Notes under the pieces: generated by a model
What the model was told of the DNA's origin: nothing
What the model saw: the letters and a program-made list of their open reading frames with translations, nothing else
Database searches by the model: none
Assembly: GCA_945869165.1 (NCBI GenBank)
Contig: CAMBNY010000001.1
Coordinates: 1 to 64,000 of the forward strand
Direction of reading: 5' to 3'
Length of the DNA: 64,000 nucleotides
Source: Comamonas sp. lk
GTDB lineage: Bacteria > Pseudomonadota > Gammaproteobacteria > Burkholderiales > Burkholderiaceae_C
Program-made: the position numbers and the translations under genes
Part shown: in pieces, positions 42,736 through 51,302 of the stretch
How the letters are laid out: each line of letters opens with the position of its first letter
Position numbering within the stretch: the first letter of the stretch is position 1

Positions 42736-44523
42736 TTACAGATCTTCCGAGCCCAGCAGCATTTCGGTAATGCCCTTGCCAGCTTGCACCATAGGGAAGA
42801 CGTTTTCGGTCGGGTCAGTCCGGAAATCCATAAACACCGTGCGATCTTTGAGGCGACGCGCCTCGCGCAAAGCAGGCTCTACGTCCTCAGGCCGCTCAAT
42901 CAACATCCCCACGTGGCCGTAAGCTTCCGCAAGTTTCACGAAATTGGGAAGCGCGTCCATATAGCTATGGCTGTAGCGGCCTTCATATTCCACTTCTTGC
43001 CATTGGCGCACCATGCCCAAATAACGGTTGTTCAAAGAAATCACTTTGATAGGCGTGTTGTATTGCAAACAGGTTGACAGCTCTTGGATACACATCTGCA
43101 CCGAACCTTCACCCGTGATACAAAACACCTCGCTCTCGGGTTTAGCCAGCTTGATACCCATCGCGTAAGGAATCCCCACGCCCATGGTGCCCAGACCGCC
43201 TGAGTTAATCCAGCGGCGGGGCTGGTCAAAGCGGTAGTACTGTGCGGCCCACATCTGGTGCTGCCCGACGTCGGACGTGATGTAGGTATCCCCATCCTTG
43301 GTCATATTCCATAGGGTTTCCACCACGAACTGGGGCTTGATCACATCGCCTTTGCCGTGGTCGTACTTCAGGCACTGGCGCGCGCGCCAGCCTTCAATCG
43401 TGTCCCACCAGGCGCCCAGCGCGTTAGTGTCCGGCTTGATGGTGCTTTCCTTGATCATCGCGATCAGTTCGTTCAACACTTCCTTGACATCCCCTACGAT
43501 GGGGATGTCCACCTTCACACGTTTGGAAATACTGGACGGATCGATATCAATATGGATGATCTTGCGCTCGTTTTGCGCGAAATGCTTGGGGTTGCCGATC
43601 ACGCGGTCGTCAAAGCGCGCACCCACGGCCAACAAGACATCGCAGTTTTGCATGGCGTTATTGGCTTCAATCGTGCCGTGCATGCCCAGCATGCCTAGGA
43701 ACTTGCGGTCCGATGCCGGATAAGCGCCCAAACCCATTAAGGTGTTGGTGCACGGGTAGCCCAGCATATCCACCAAGGTCCGCAATTCTGCCGAGGCATT
43801 ACTCAGCAAAACACCGCCGCCGGTATAAATATAGGGGCGCTTGGCCGCCAGCAAAAGCTGCAAAGCTTTGCGGATCTGCCCGCCGTGACCCTTGCGCACC
43901 GGGTTATACGAGCGCATTTCTACGCTGCTGGGGTAGCCTTTGTAAGGGACTTTCTTGAAGGATACGTCCTTGGGAATATCGACCACCACGGGGCCAGGGC
44001 GGCCGCTGCGCGCGATATGGAAGGCTTTTTTCATGATGTCCGCCATGTCGCGGGCATCTTTCACCAAAAAATTGTGCTTCACGATAGGCCGTGTGATGCC
44101 CACGGTATCGCACTCCTGGAAAGCGTCCAAACCAATCGCATGGGTCGGCACCTGGCCGGTGATGATCACCATGGGAATGCTATCCATGTACGCGGTAGCG
44201 ATGCCGGTCACCGCATTGGTCACGCCGGGCCCAGAGGTCACCAGGGCCACGCCGACCTCGCCGGTCGCACGCGCATAGCCGTCAGCGGCGTGCACAGCGG
44301 CCTGTTCGTGGCGCACCAGCACATGCTGAATCGTGTCTTGCTTATAAAAAGCGTCGTAAATGTGGAGAACAGCGCCTCCGGGGTAGCCCCAGATGTACTG
44401 AACATTTTCGGCTTGGAGGGCCTTAATCAAAATCTCAGCGCCACGCAATTCGGGGACGCTAGCGGATTTGGAGGTTGCCGATACAGCAGCTGCGGAGGCC
44501 AACTCGGCCTTGGAAATTTCCAT
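42736..44523 (-). CDS. ilvB: acetolactate synthase large (catalytic) subunit
   Basis: A 595-residue ThDP- and FAD-dependent enzyme. The N-terminal ThDP domain has IWGYPGGAVLHIYDA and the catalytic Glu in VLVRHEQAAVHAADGYARATG; the FAD region has AVGARFDDRVIGN; the C-terminal ThDP motif runs from ITGEGSVQMCIQEL to ISLNNRYLGMVRQ. The motif starts GEG rather than the more common GDG; Glu can fill the metal-binding position and this variant is, to my knowledge, common in Burkholderiales. First gene of the ilvBNC-pssA-leuA operon. The roughly 290-bp upstream region is shared with the divergent sigma factor gene and shows no convincing leader peptide or attenuator. Confidence 0.96.
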   Translation of the reverse strand: MEISKAELASAAAVSATSKSASVPELRGAEILIKALQAENVQYIWGYPGGAVLHIYDAFYKQDTIQHVLVRHEQAAVHAADGYARATGEVGVALVTSGPGVTNAVTGIATAYMDSIPMVIITGQVPTHAIGLDAFQECDTVGITRPIVKHNFLVKDARDMADIMKKAFHIARSGRPGPVVVDIPKDVSFKKVPYKGYPSSVEMRSYNPVRKGHGGQIRKALQLLLAAKRPYIYTGGGVLLSNASAELRTLVDMLGYPCTNTLMGLGAYPASDRKFLGMLGMHGTIEANNAMQNCDVLLAVGARFDDRVIGNPKHFAQNERKIIHIDIDPSSISKRVKVDIPIVGDVKEVLNELIAMIKESTIKPDTNALGAWWDTIEGWRARQCLKYDHGKGDVIKPQFVVETLWNMTKDGDTYITSDVGQHQMWAAQYYRFDQPRRWINSGGLGTMGVGIPYAMGIKLAKPESEVFCITGEGSVQMCIQELSTCLQYNTPIKVISLNNRYLGMVRQWQEVEYEGRYSHSYMDALPNFVKLAEAYGHVGMLIERPEDVEPALREARRLKDRTVFMDFRTDPTENVFPMVQAGKGITEMLLGSEDL

Positions 44524-44814
44524 GATGAACCTTTGCGAATTTCTCTAACGAAACACCTTGGGTGCCCCTTCGTAAACACTTTTGGTGCCTCGTCGGGACT
44601 TAAGATTTTGGCCATGGGCGCATTGAATGCTGCGCCGCACCAGAACCCGTTTGCTTTTTGAACTAAAGAAGCATTATGGCATCAATTCCGATCACAGCCG
44701 CCGCGTTGCGCCTTGCAGCAGTGCGCCAGTGCGATAATTTATGCACACTTATGAGACCTAGCCGCACACCCTTGAACGCGAAAACGCCCCTTCGCCGTGC
44801 GCCCCGGAGGCGGT

Positions 44815-45381
44815 TTGGCAACTGAACGCGAACTCGACGCGTTCTTGCGCGGCGTGGAAAAGCGCGCCTTTAAGCGGACTTACTACCACGTACGCAACGA
44901 AGAGTCCGCTCTGGACATTGTGCAAGACAGCATGATGAAACTGGCCGAGCACTACGGGCACAAGACGCCCGAGGAACTACCCATGCTGTTCCAGCGCATT
45001 CTCAGCAACGCCACCCTAGACTGGTTCCGCCGACAGAAAACCCGCAACGCCTTGTTCACGCCCTTGGGCGATTTCGACAGCCCCGAGGCCCAGGGCGATT
45101 TTGACGTTTTGGAGGCTTTGCTGGCGAACTCTGATAATCCGCAGCAGGAAAGCAGTCAGTCCCGGGCCGAGCGGGCCCAAACTTTGCATGCAATTGAGCT
45201 GGAAATTCAGAATTTGCCAGCGCGTCAACGGGAAGCCTTCCTGATGCGTTACTGGGAGGAGCTGGATCTGGCAGAAACCGCCTCTGCCATGGGTTGTTCC
45301 CAGGGTAGCGTCAAGACGCACTGTTCGCGGGCGGTGAGTGCATTGGCTAAAGCTTTACGATTGAAAGGGATCGATCCATGA
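44815..45381 (+). CDS. ECF-type RNA polymerase sigma factor
   Basis: A 188-residue sigma-70-family protein with region 2 (KRAFKRTYYHVRNEESALDIVQDSMMKLAEHYG to RILSNATLDWFRRQKTRN) and region 4 (LPARQREAFLMRYWEELDLAETASAMGCSQGSVKTHCSRAVSAL) joined by an acidic linker; regions 1 and 3 are absent, as in ECF factors. The start is taken as the TTG at 44815, giving (M)ATERELDAFLRGVEKRAF, 4 bp from GGAGG; a GTG six codons upstream is also in frame but lacks a ribosome site. Its stop overlaps the next start as ATGA. Target promoters are unknown. Confidence 0.9.
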   Translation: MATERELDAFLRGVEKRAFKRTYYHVRNEESALDIVQDSMMKLAEHYGHKTPEELPMLFQRILSNATLDWFRRQKTRNALFTPLGDFDSPEAQGDFDVLEALLANSDNPQQESSQSRAERAQTLHAIELEIQNLPARQREAFLMRYWEELDLAETASAMGCSQGSVKTHCSRAVSALAKALRLKGIDP

Positions 45382-45812
45382 ACATTTCGTCAGAGCCAAC
45401 GGGCACCGTTAGCCAAACCGAGGCGCGCTTTGGAGCCCGAATCGCGGCCCGCCTGGACGAAGGGTCCCGGGACCTACCCCACAACATTTCCGAACGCCTG
45501 CGTGCGGGCCGGATGCGGGCGCTGGCAGGCCGCCGGGTTACAGAAATCCAGCTCCAACCCGTGCTGGCCGGCACCCGCAGTAATTCCGCTTCCCTGGGTG
45601 GGCACACGCCCGGCTTTTGGACCCGCGCCTCGGCATTGCTACCGCTGCTGGCCCTAGTGCTGGGCTTGATAGCAATTGGTGCAATGCAAGACCAGGAGCG
45701 CGCGTTCGAATTGGCGGAAGTTGATGCCGATTTGCTAACGGCTGATTTGCCGCCTACCGCCTTCACCGATGCCGGCTTTTTGCAATATCTGAAAAAAGCA
45801 GCGCAGGAATAG
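45378..45812 (+). CDS. DUF3619 family protein (possible anti-sigma factor)
   Basis: A 144-residue protein. The N-terminal half is soluble and Arg-rich (ARFGARIAARLDEGSRDLPHNISERLRAGRMRALAGRR). One hydrophobic segment is at about residues 84-104 (SALLPLLALVLGLIAIGAM), followed by an acidic C-terminal tail (AEVDADLLTADLPPTAFTD). I recognise the DUF3619 family of betaproteobacteria. The topology, cytoplasmic helix-rich N terminus plus one membrane helix, and the ATGA overlap with the sigma factor gene are those of an anti-sigma factor, but no known anti-sigma motif (such as HxxxCxxC) is seen. Confidence 0.8.
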   Translation: MNISSEPTGTVSQTEARFGARIAARLDEGSRDLPHNISERLRAGRMRALAGRRVTEIQLQPVLAGTRSNSASLGGHTPGFWTRASALLPLLALVLGLIAIGAMQDQERAFELAEVDADLLTADLPPTAFTDAGFLQYLKKAAQE

Positions 45813-45833
45813 AATCGGGGGACTGCCGTCTCC

Positions 45834-46463
45834 ATGCTCCTCTACTACAAACTCGCTACCCCGATGCGCCCATGGCTCTGCGCCTGTGCGCTGCTATTGC
45901 TCTGTTGCACTAGCAACGCTCAAAACACGTCCAATGGCCCGCCAGCGACCAGCGCCGCTGCCGCAGAAGGAGAGCCGCGATGGGAGCAGTTAAGTACGGC
46001 TGAGCAGCAGTCGCTTCAGCCCCTGGCTTCGATCTGGCGCAGCCTTTCGCAAGGTCACCGCCGTAAATGGCTGGCCCTCGCCAAAAATTACCCTGCCATG
46101 AGCGAAGCCGACAGGGAAAAACTGCAAAAGAGGATGGCCGAATGGGCCGCCTTAAAGCCCAAAGAGCGCGAATTGGCCCGCTTGAATTTTGCGCAGACCA
46201 AGAAGCTGCCGCCCGAAGCGCGCTCGGCCAACTGGGAGGCCTACCAAGCATTGCCCGAGGAGGAGCGACGTGCCTTGCTGGACACGGCACCTAAAAAACC
46301 AAGCGGTGCCGCCATCGCATCAAAACCTGTTGCGCCCAGTAAATTGGCAGAGGTACCCGTGACGCGTAAATCACCTGAGCCGGTCAAAGCCTCCTCCAAT
46401 GCACGCCCGGCTATAGACCGCTACACATTGCTCCCTCTAAAGGACAGTCCGGCGTCAAACTAA
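45834..46463 (+). CDS. DUF3106 family exported protein
   Basis: A 209-residue protein with a signal peptide (MRPWLCACALLLLCCTSNAQ when started at the internal ATG at 45864; the ATG at 45834 adds ten residues). The mature part is charged and helical: EPRWEQLSTAEQQSLQPLASIWRSL, RRKWLALAKNYPAMSEADREKLQKRMAEWAALKPKERELARLNF, then a Pro/Ala/Lys-rich tail. The repeated L-P/K-x-E-R/E-R pattern matches DUF3106, a periplasmic domain of unknown function. Third gene of the sigma factor cassette, 21 bp after the DUF3619 gene. Confidence 0.8.
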   Translation: MLLYYKLATPMRPWLCACALLLLCCTSNAQNTSNGPPATSAAAAEGEPRWEQLSTAEQQSLQPLASIWRSLSQGHRRKWLALAKNYPAMSEADREKLQKRMAEWAALKPKERELARLNFAQTKKLPPEARSANWEAYQALPEEERRALLDTAPKKPSGAAIASKPVAPSKLAEVPVTRKSPEPVKASSNARPAIDRYTLLPLKDSPASN

Positions 46464-46574
46464 AGGGTGCTTTGCGCCTGGTGGAATTGCGATGGCTTAT
46501 TGAAAGCACCCATACAGCACAGTCGGCACGCACACCGACCACTACCCCGGCACCAGACACACCCAATCTACCGT

Positions 46575-47111
46575 ATGTTTCTAGTAAGTACCTCGGAAAG
46601 TTTTGAATACCAAACGCCTGGTGTTTGGAGACGCATGGCTTGTTGGCTTTACGAAGGCATGCTGTTATTCGGGGTGGTTTTTATCGCGGGTTACCTGTTC
46701 GGGACGCTAACGCAAACACGCAATGCCATGGACAACCGGACGGCGCTCCAGGTGTTTATATTTTTGGCCCTGAGCGCCTATTTCGTCATTTTCTGGACGC
46801 GTGGCCAAACACTGGCGATGAAAACTTGGCATATCCGGTTGGTCGATACCCGAGGCGCCTTGGTCACGTGGCAAAGGGCCTTGTTGCGCTATGTGCTCAG
46901 CTGGGTGTGGGTACTTCCGCCTTTAGCTTTGGCTTGGGCCGGTGAACTGCCTGCGGGCGCCCAAGCGTTGGCATTTTTGATCTGGGTGGCCGCCTGGGCC
47001 GGAAGCTGCGGACTGGCGCCGCAAAGGCAGTTCTGGCAAGATGTCGTGGCGGGCACGCGGCTGGTTCATTACAAACCGGCCGAGCCCGCGGCCAAGATCG
47101 CAAGCACCTAA
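46575..47111 (+). CDS. RDD family membrane protein
   Basis: A 178-residue membrane protein. GVWRRMACWLYEGMLLFGVVFIAGYLFG, the second helix FIFLALSAYFVIFWTRGQTLAMKTWHIRLVDTRG and two further helices fit the RDD family (here the first Arg is in WRRM). The start is uncertain: the ATG at 46575 (MFLVSTSESFEYQTPG) fits the family length, while an in-frame GTG at 46467 would add 36 unconvincing residues. RDD proteins are small transport or accessory membrane proteins; the function of this branch is unknown. Last gene of the sigma cassette, convergent with glnB. Confidence 0.85.
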   Translation: MFLVSTSESFEYQTPGVWRRMACWLYEGMLLFGVVFIAGYLFGTLTQTRNAMDNRTALQVFIFLALSAYFVIFWTRGQTLAMKTWHIRLVDTRGALVTWQRALLRYVLSWVWVLPPLALAWAGELPAGAQALAFLIWVAAWAGSCGLAPQRQFWQDVVAGTRLVHYKPAEPAAKIAST

Positions 47112-47133
47112 GCCAGGCCCCAAGCGCGGCGCA

Positions 47134-47487
<354 letters not shown>

Positions 47488-47500
47488 TTAATCTTGCGCT

Positions 47501-49201
47501 TCAGGCCCGAAACCTGTTGGTAATAGGATAACGCCAATCCTTGCCGAAACTGCGGTGGCTGACTCGAATTCCAGGGGGTGCCTGGCGACGCTTGTACTCG
47601 TTGATCTGAATTAGCCGGGTGACGCGCTCCACGTCAGCGGCGCTATAACCGGCCGCCATGATCTCGACGATGCTCTGGTCGTTTTCCATGTAGCGTTCGA
47701 TGATGGCATCTAGCACCTCGTAAGGTGGCAGGCTGTCTTGGTCGGTCTGGTCGGGCCGCAGCTCGGCGCTGGGGGGCCTGGTGATGATGCGCTCTGGAAT
47801 CGGCTCTTGGCCCGTGCCATAGGGGTCATGCTGATTGCGCCAGCGCGCCATGGCGAAAACCTTCATCTTGGGCAAGTCTTTGATTACAGCAAACCCACCG
47901 GCCATATCGCCATACAGGGTGCAATAGCCGGTAGCCATTTCGGACTTGTTGCCGGTGGTCAGCACCATGGAGCCGAATTTATTGCTCAAGGCCATCAGGA
48001 GCGTTCCGCGTATGCGGGCCTGGATGTTTTCTTCGGTGCTGTCTTCTGTGCGCCCAGCAAATTCACCGGCCAGTGAGGCCTTGAAAGCGTCAAACTCCGG
48101 ACGTATCGAAATCTCGTTATAGCGCACACCCATGCGCCGCGCCATTTCGCTGGCATCCACCCAGCTGATGTCGGCGGTGTAGGGAGAGGGCATCATCACG
48201 GCACGCACCCTATCAGCACCCAGCGCATCCACCGCAATTGCCAGCACCAATGCAGAATCAATACCGCCCGATAGGCCTAGCAATACGCCGGGAAATCGGT
48301 TTTTCCCCACGTAATCGCGCACCCCTAAAACCAATGCGTCCCACAAATCGGCTTCTTCGCAGCGCTGCGGCTCGATGGCGGCGGCCCATCTAGCCAACTT
48401 ATCGCCCGGGCTGCCAGCCGCTGAATCGCCGTCTTCCAGCGAACATTCAAACAGGGCCTCCTGAAAACTGGCTGCGCGGCCCTGCACCTGGCCCTGCGCA
48501 TCCAACACGAAGGAGCGCCCCTCAAACACCAGTTCATCCTGCCCGCCCACCAGATGCGCATAAACCAAAGGCAAGCCGGTGGCGCGGCAACGCTCAGCCA
48601 TGACTTGCTCGCGCTGATAGCCCTTGCCCAAATGAAAAGGCGAGGCATTGATCACCGCCAGCAACTCTGCACCCGCCGCCTTGGCCGCATGGGCCGGGCC
48701 TTCAAACCATGCGTCTTCACAAATCAGCAGGCCCACACGCACTGGCGAGTGCGCCGGACCTGCCTCGAACACACAAGTCTGGCTACCGGGCGCAAAGTAG
48801 CGCCGCTCGTCAAACACTTGGTAATTGGGCAGTTCTTGCTTGGCATAGGTGGCTAGCACCTGGCCTTCGCGCAGCACGCTGGCACAGTTAAAGCGCTGGG
48901 TAATAGAGACTGCCGTGCCGCGCTGGTCGCCGCCTTGCGGGTGGCCGACCACCACGCACATGTCCGCAAGACCCGCTAACTGCGCAGCCAGCCATTTCAG
49001 GGCATCATCACAGGCCTGCATAAATGCGGGGCGTAAATACAGGTCTTCGGCGGCGTAGCCGCACAGCGACAATTCGGGCGTCAGCAGCAGCCGGGCGCCT
49101 TGTGCATGGGCCTGGTGCGCCGCGTCGAGTATTTTTTGCGCGTTGCCGCTCAGGTCACCTACGATGAAATTAAGTTGGGCAACGCAAATTTTGAGAGTCA
49201 T
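47501..49201 (-). CDS. nadE: glutamine-dependent NAD+ synthetase
   Basis: A 566-residue two-domain enzyme making NAD+ from deamido-NAD+. The N-terminal nitrilase-type glutaminase has Glu in LLLTPELSLCGY, Lys in AKQELPNYQVFDERRYF and the nucleophilic Cys in VGLLICEDAWFEG. The C-terminal synthetase domain holds the PP-loop GLSGGIDSALVLAIAVDALG, LTTGNKSEMATGYCTLYGDMAGGFA and ends with RFRA. The start at 49201 (MTLKICVAQLNFIVGDLSGN) is the conserved one. Confidence 0.95.
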   Translation of the reverse strand: MTLKICVAQLNFIVGDLSGNAQKILDAAHQAHAQGARLLLTPELSLCGYAAEDLYLRPAFMQACDDALKWLAAQLAGLADMCVVVGHPQGGDQRGTAVSITQRFNCASVLREGQVLATYAKQELPNYQVFDERRYFAPGSQTCVFEAGPAHSPVRVGLLICEDAWFEGPAHAAKAAGAELLAVINASPFHLGKGYQREQVMAERCRATGLPLVYAHLVGGQDELVFEGRSFVLDAQGQVQGRAASFQEALFECSLEDGDSAAGSPGDKLARWAAAIEPQRCEEADLWDALVLGVRDYVGKNRFPGVLLGLSGGIDSALVLAIAVDALGADRVRAVMMPSPYTADISWVDASEMARRMGVRYNEISIRPEFDAFKASLAGEFAGRTEDSTEENIQARIRGTLLMALSNKFGSMVLTTGNKSEMATGYCTLYGDMAGGFAVIKDLPKMKVFAMARWRNQHDPYGTGQEPIPERIITRPPSAELRPDQTDQDSLPPYEVLDAIIERYMENDQSIVEIMAAGYSAADVERVTRLIQINEYKRRQAPPGIRVSHRSFGKDWRYPITNRFRA

Positions 49202-49274
49202 GTACGAATGCTTATGAAAACAGTGGCGCAGTGTGCGCCATCGGGCGCCTTCCCAGCCTGTGTCGGGAGGCTGC

Positions 49275-50462
49275 ATGGGGCTTAATGATTATGTCACCCG
49301 TGTACACGACTCGGTCTGCGCCATCGATGCCGCACTATGGGACGGCTTGCTGGCCGAGCACCCCGACGCCAGCCCCTTTATGCGCCACGCCTATCTGGCG
49401 GCCCTGGAGCAAAGCGCCAGCGCTTGCCCGGCCACCGGTTGGAGGCCGGTTTGCATCAGCCTAGAGCGGGACGGCGCCCTACATGGCGCCTGCATGCTCT
49501 ACGAAAAAGACCATTCCTATGGCGAATACGTGTTTGACTGGGCCTGGGCCAATGCCTACCAGCAACACGGACTGGCTTACTACCCCAAGGCCACGGTGGC
49601 AGTGCCCTTCACGCCCGTGCCGGGCGCCCGCCTGCTGGCGCGCGATGCTGCTGCCCGGCAGGCGCTGATAGGCGCCTTGATCGCCTACAGCAGGGACCGG
49701 GAGATGTCCTCGCTGCACCTGTTATTTTTATCGCCGCATGATGCCCAAGCATGCGCGGACAGCGGCCTTATGCTGCGCCACACCGTGCAATTTCACTGGA
49801 CCAACACCACCCCCGGATTTGCTGATTTCGACGCCTTCCTGGCCAGCCTGTCGCAAGATAAGCGTAAAAAAATCCGCCAAGAGCGGCGCAAAGTGGCTGA
49901 CGCAGGTGTTCAATTTCGCTGGACCAAAGGGCGCGATATCAGCGATGCCGAGTGGGATTTTTTTTACCGCTGCTACGAGCGCACCTACCTAGAACACGGC
50001 AATGCACCCTACCTGAGCCGCGCATTTTTTACCGCCATGCAGCGTGATATGCCGGAGAACTGGTTGCTGTTTGTAGCGGAGCGCGCGGGCCGCCCTATCG
50101 CGAGTAGCTTGATAGCATTAAGCAGCGCCGCCGATGACTCCGCGCCGCGCGTCGCCTACGGACGCTACTGGGGCGCGCTGGAGCGTGTGGATTGCCTACA
50201 CTTTGAGGCCTGCTATTACCAGCCACTGCAATGGTGCATAGATCAAAGCTACGCGCGCTTTGAAGGTGGCGCGCAAGGCGAGCACAAAATGGCCCGTGCC
50301 CTGTTGCCGGTCAAAACAAGTAGCGCGCACTGGCTGGCCCACCCCGCGTTTGCCGACGCAGTAGCCCGTTTTTTAGAGCGCGAAGGCGAAGGCATAGACC
50401 AATACCTGGAGAACCTGCAGCAACGCTCGCCCTTTAAAGGCATGGCCGCCGAACCTCAATAA
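49275..50462 (+). CDS. GNAT-fold acyltransferase, COG3146/DUF482 family
   Basis: A 395-residue protein of the PF04339-type family annotated as peptidoglycan biosynthesis/recognition or GNAT N-acetyltransferase. Family blocks are HPDASPFMRHAYLAALEQS, YEKDHSYGEYVFDWAWANAYQQHG, YYPKATVAVPFTPVPGARLL, SLHLLFLS, the basic LASLSQDKRKKIRQERRKV segment and the C-terminal FEGGAQGEHKMARALLPV. The resemblance to FemX-like aminoacyl transferases suggests a role in modifying a peptide or cell-wall unit, but the substrate is unknown. The ATG at 49275 has a GGGAGG ribosome site 4 bp upstream. Diverges from nadE. Confidence 0.85.
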   Translation: MGLNDYVTRVHDSVCAIDAALWDGLLAEHPDASPFMRHAYLAALEQSASACPATGWRPVCISLERDGALHGACMLYEKDHSYGEYVFDWAWANAYQQHGLAYYPKATVAVPFTPVPGARLLARDAAARQALIGALIAYSRDREMSSLHLLFLSPHDAQACADSGLMLRHTVQFHWTNTTPGFADFDAFLASLSQDKRKKIRQERRKVADAGVQFRWTKGRDISDAEWDFFYRCYERTYLEHGNAPYLSRAFFTAMQRDMPENWLLFVAERAGRPIASSLIALSSAADDSAPRVAYGRYWGALERVDCLHFEACYYQPLQWCIDQSYARFEGGAQGEHKMARALLPVKTSSAHWLAHPAFADAVARFLEREGEGIDQYLENLQQRSPFKGMAAEPQ

Positions 50463-50529
50463 GGCTTAGCGCTTCAAGGCGCAGCGACCGCCGCGTCCTG
50501 AATTGACAATCGATTGATCAAGCTTGGCT

Positions 50530-51069
50530 TTACGCAGCCTGCTCTTTTTGGTAATTGGCAATGCCTTCGGAAATTTCCTGATGCGCTGCCTCTGGGCCTT
50601 CCCAGCCCAAAATCTTGACCCATTTACCCTCTTCCAAATCTTTATAGTGCTCAAAGAAATGGGCAATCGTTTTGAGGCGCAGCGGGTTGAGGTCCGCAGG
50701 CTTTTGCCATTGGGTGTAGAGCGACAAAATTTTATCGATGGGCACCGCCAACACCTTACCGTCCATGCCTGCTTCGTCTTCCATTTTTAGGATGCCGATA
50801 GCGCGGCAGGGTACGACTACGCCGGGGATCAAAGGCACTGGGGTGATGACCAACACATCGACCGGATCACCATCGCCGGAGATGGTCTTGGGAACGTAGC
50901 CGTAGTTGGTCGGATAGTGCATGGCGGTGCTCATGAAACGGTCTACGAAGATCGCGCCGGTTTCCTTATTGACTTCGTATTTCACCGGGTCCGCGTTCAT
51001 CGGGATTTCGATGATCACGTTGAATTCTTTCGGTGCGTTTTTTCCGGGGGTGACTTTGTCAAGGGACAT
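50530..51069 (-). CDS. ppa: soluble inorganic pyrophosphatase (family I)
   Basis: A 179-residue cytoplasmic pyrophosphatase. The metal-binding motif [11 protein letters not shown], the preceding NYGYVPKTI and the later [10 protein letters not shown]-type segment (here [18 protein letters not shown]) are intact. It is transcribed divergently from the membrane pyrophosphatase gene, sharing a 233-bp control region with a palindrome. The two enzymes both remove PPi; only the membrane form saves the energy as a proton gradient. Confidence 0.96.
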   Translation of the reverse strand: MSLDKVTPGKNAPKEFNVIIEIPMNADPVKYEVNKETGAIFVDRFMSTAMHYPTNYGYVPKTISGDGDPVDVLVITPVPLIPGVVVPCRAIGILKMEDEAGMDGKVLAVPIDKILSLYTQWQKPADLNPLRLKTIAHFFEHYKDLEEGKWVKILGWEGPEAAHQEISEGIANYQKEQAA

Positions 51070-51096
51070 AAATAGCTCGTGAGGTGGTTAGAAGTG

Positions 51097-51118
51097 AATA
51101 CCGATCAATATCAGTATT
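51097..51118. promoter_or_regulatory. palindrome between ppa and hppA
   Basis: A 22-bp near-perfect palindrome: left part AATACcGAT and right part ATCaGTATT around a CAAT centre. It begins 28 bp upstream of the ppa start and lies about 185 bp before hppA, in a locally AT-rich stretch. The size fits an operator for a dimeric regulator. The palindrome is seen; regulation is inferred. Confidence 0.45.
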
Positions 51119-51302
51119 AACCCTGATTTTACTGACTTGGCCCTTGCGAAGCTCCGTATTGCTGACTTTTGCGGCTACAGTTGCGGGAGTTGGCCAATCG
51201 GCTCTCCGACTATCGCAGGTTGTGAGCACGAGGAAGCAACGCAGCGGGAGTACCGCCAGCGTTACTCCTTTGTTCGCGAAACTTGCTAGTTTGGAGATTT
51301 AT

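Noticed and set aside
43885-44661. A 258-codon plus-strand frame opposite the start of ilvB
   Set aside because: Antisense shadow with His/Arg/Gly-rich composition; ilvB on the other strand is unmistakable. The similar frame opposite ilvC (41032-41742) was rejected for the same reason.
44524-44814. Possible ilvB leader peptide or attenuator
   Set aside because: Short minus-strand frames exist (one reads Met-Leu-Leu-stop, another runs into ilvB out of frame), but none has a run of Val/Ile/Leu codons followed by a terminator hairpin. A short plus-strand frame at 44676 has no coding features either.
51084-51302. N-terminal extension of the membrane pyrophosphatase by 73 codons
   Set aside because: The frame is open but the extension lacks family similarity, crosses the divergent promoter region, and the ATG at 51303 has a proper ribosome site.
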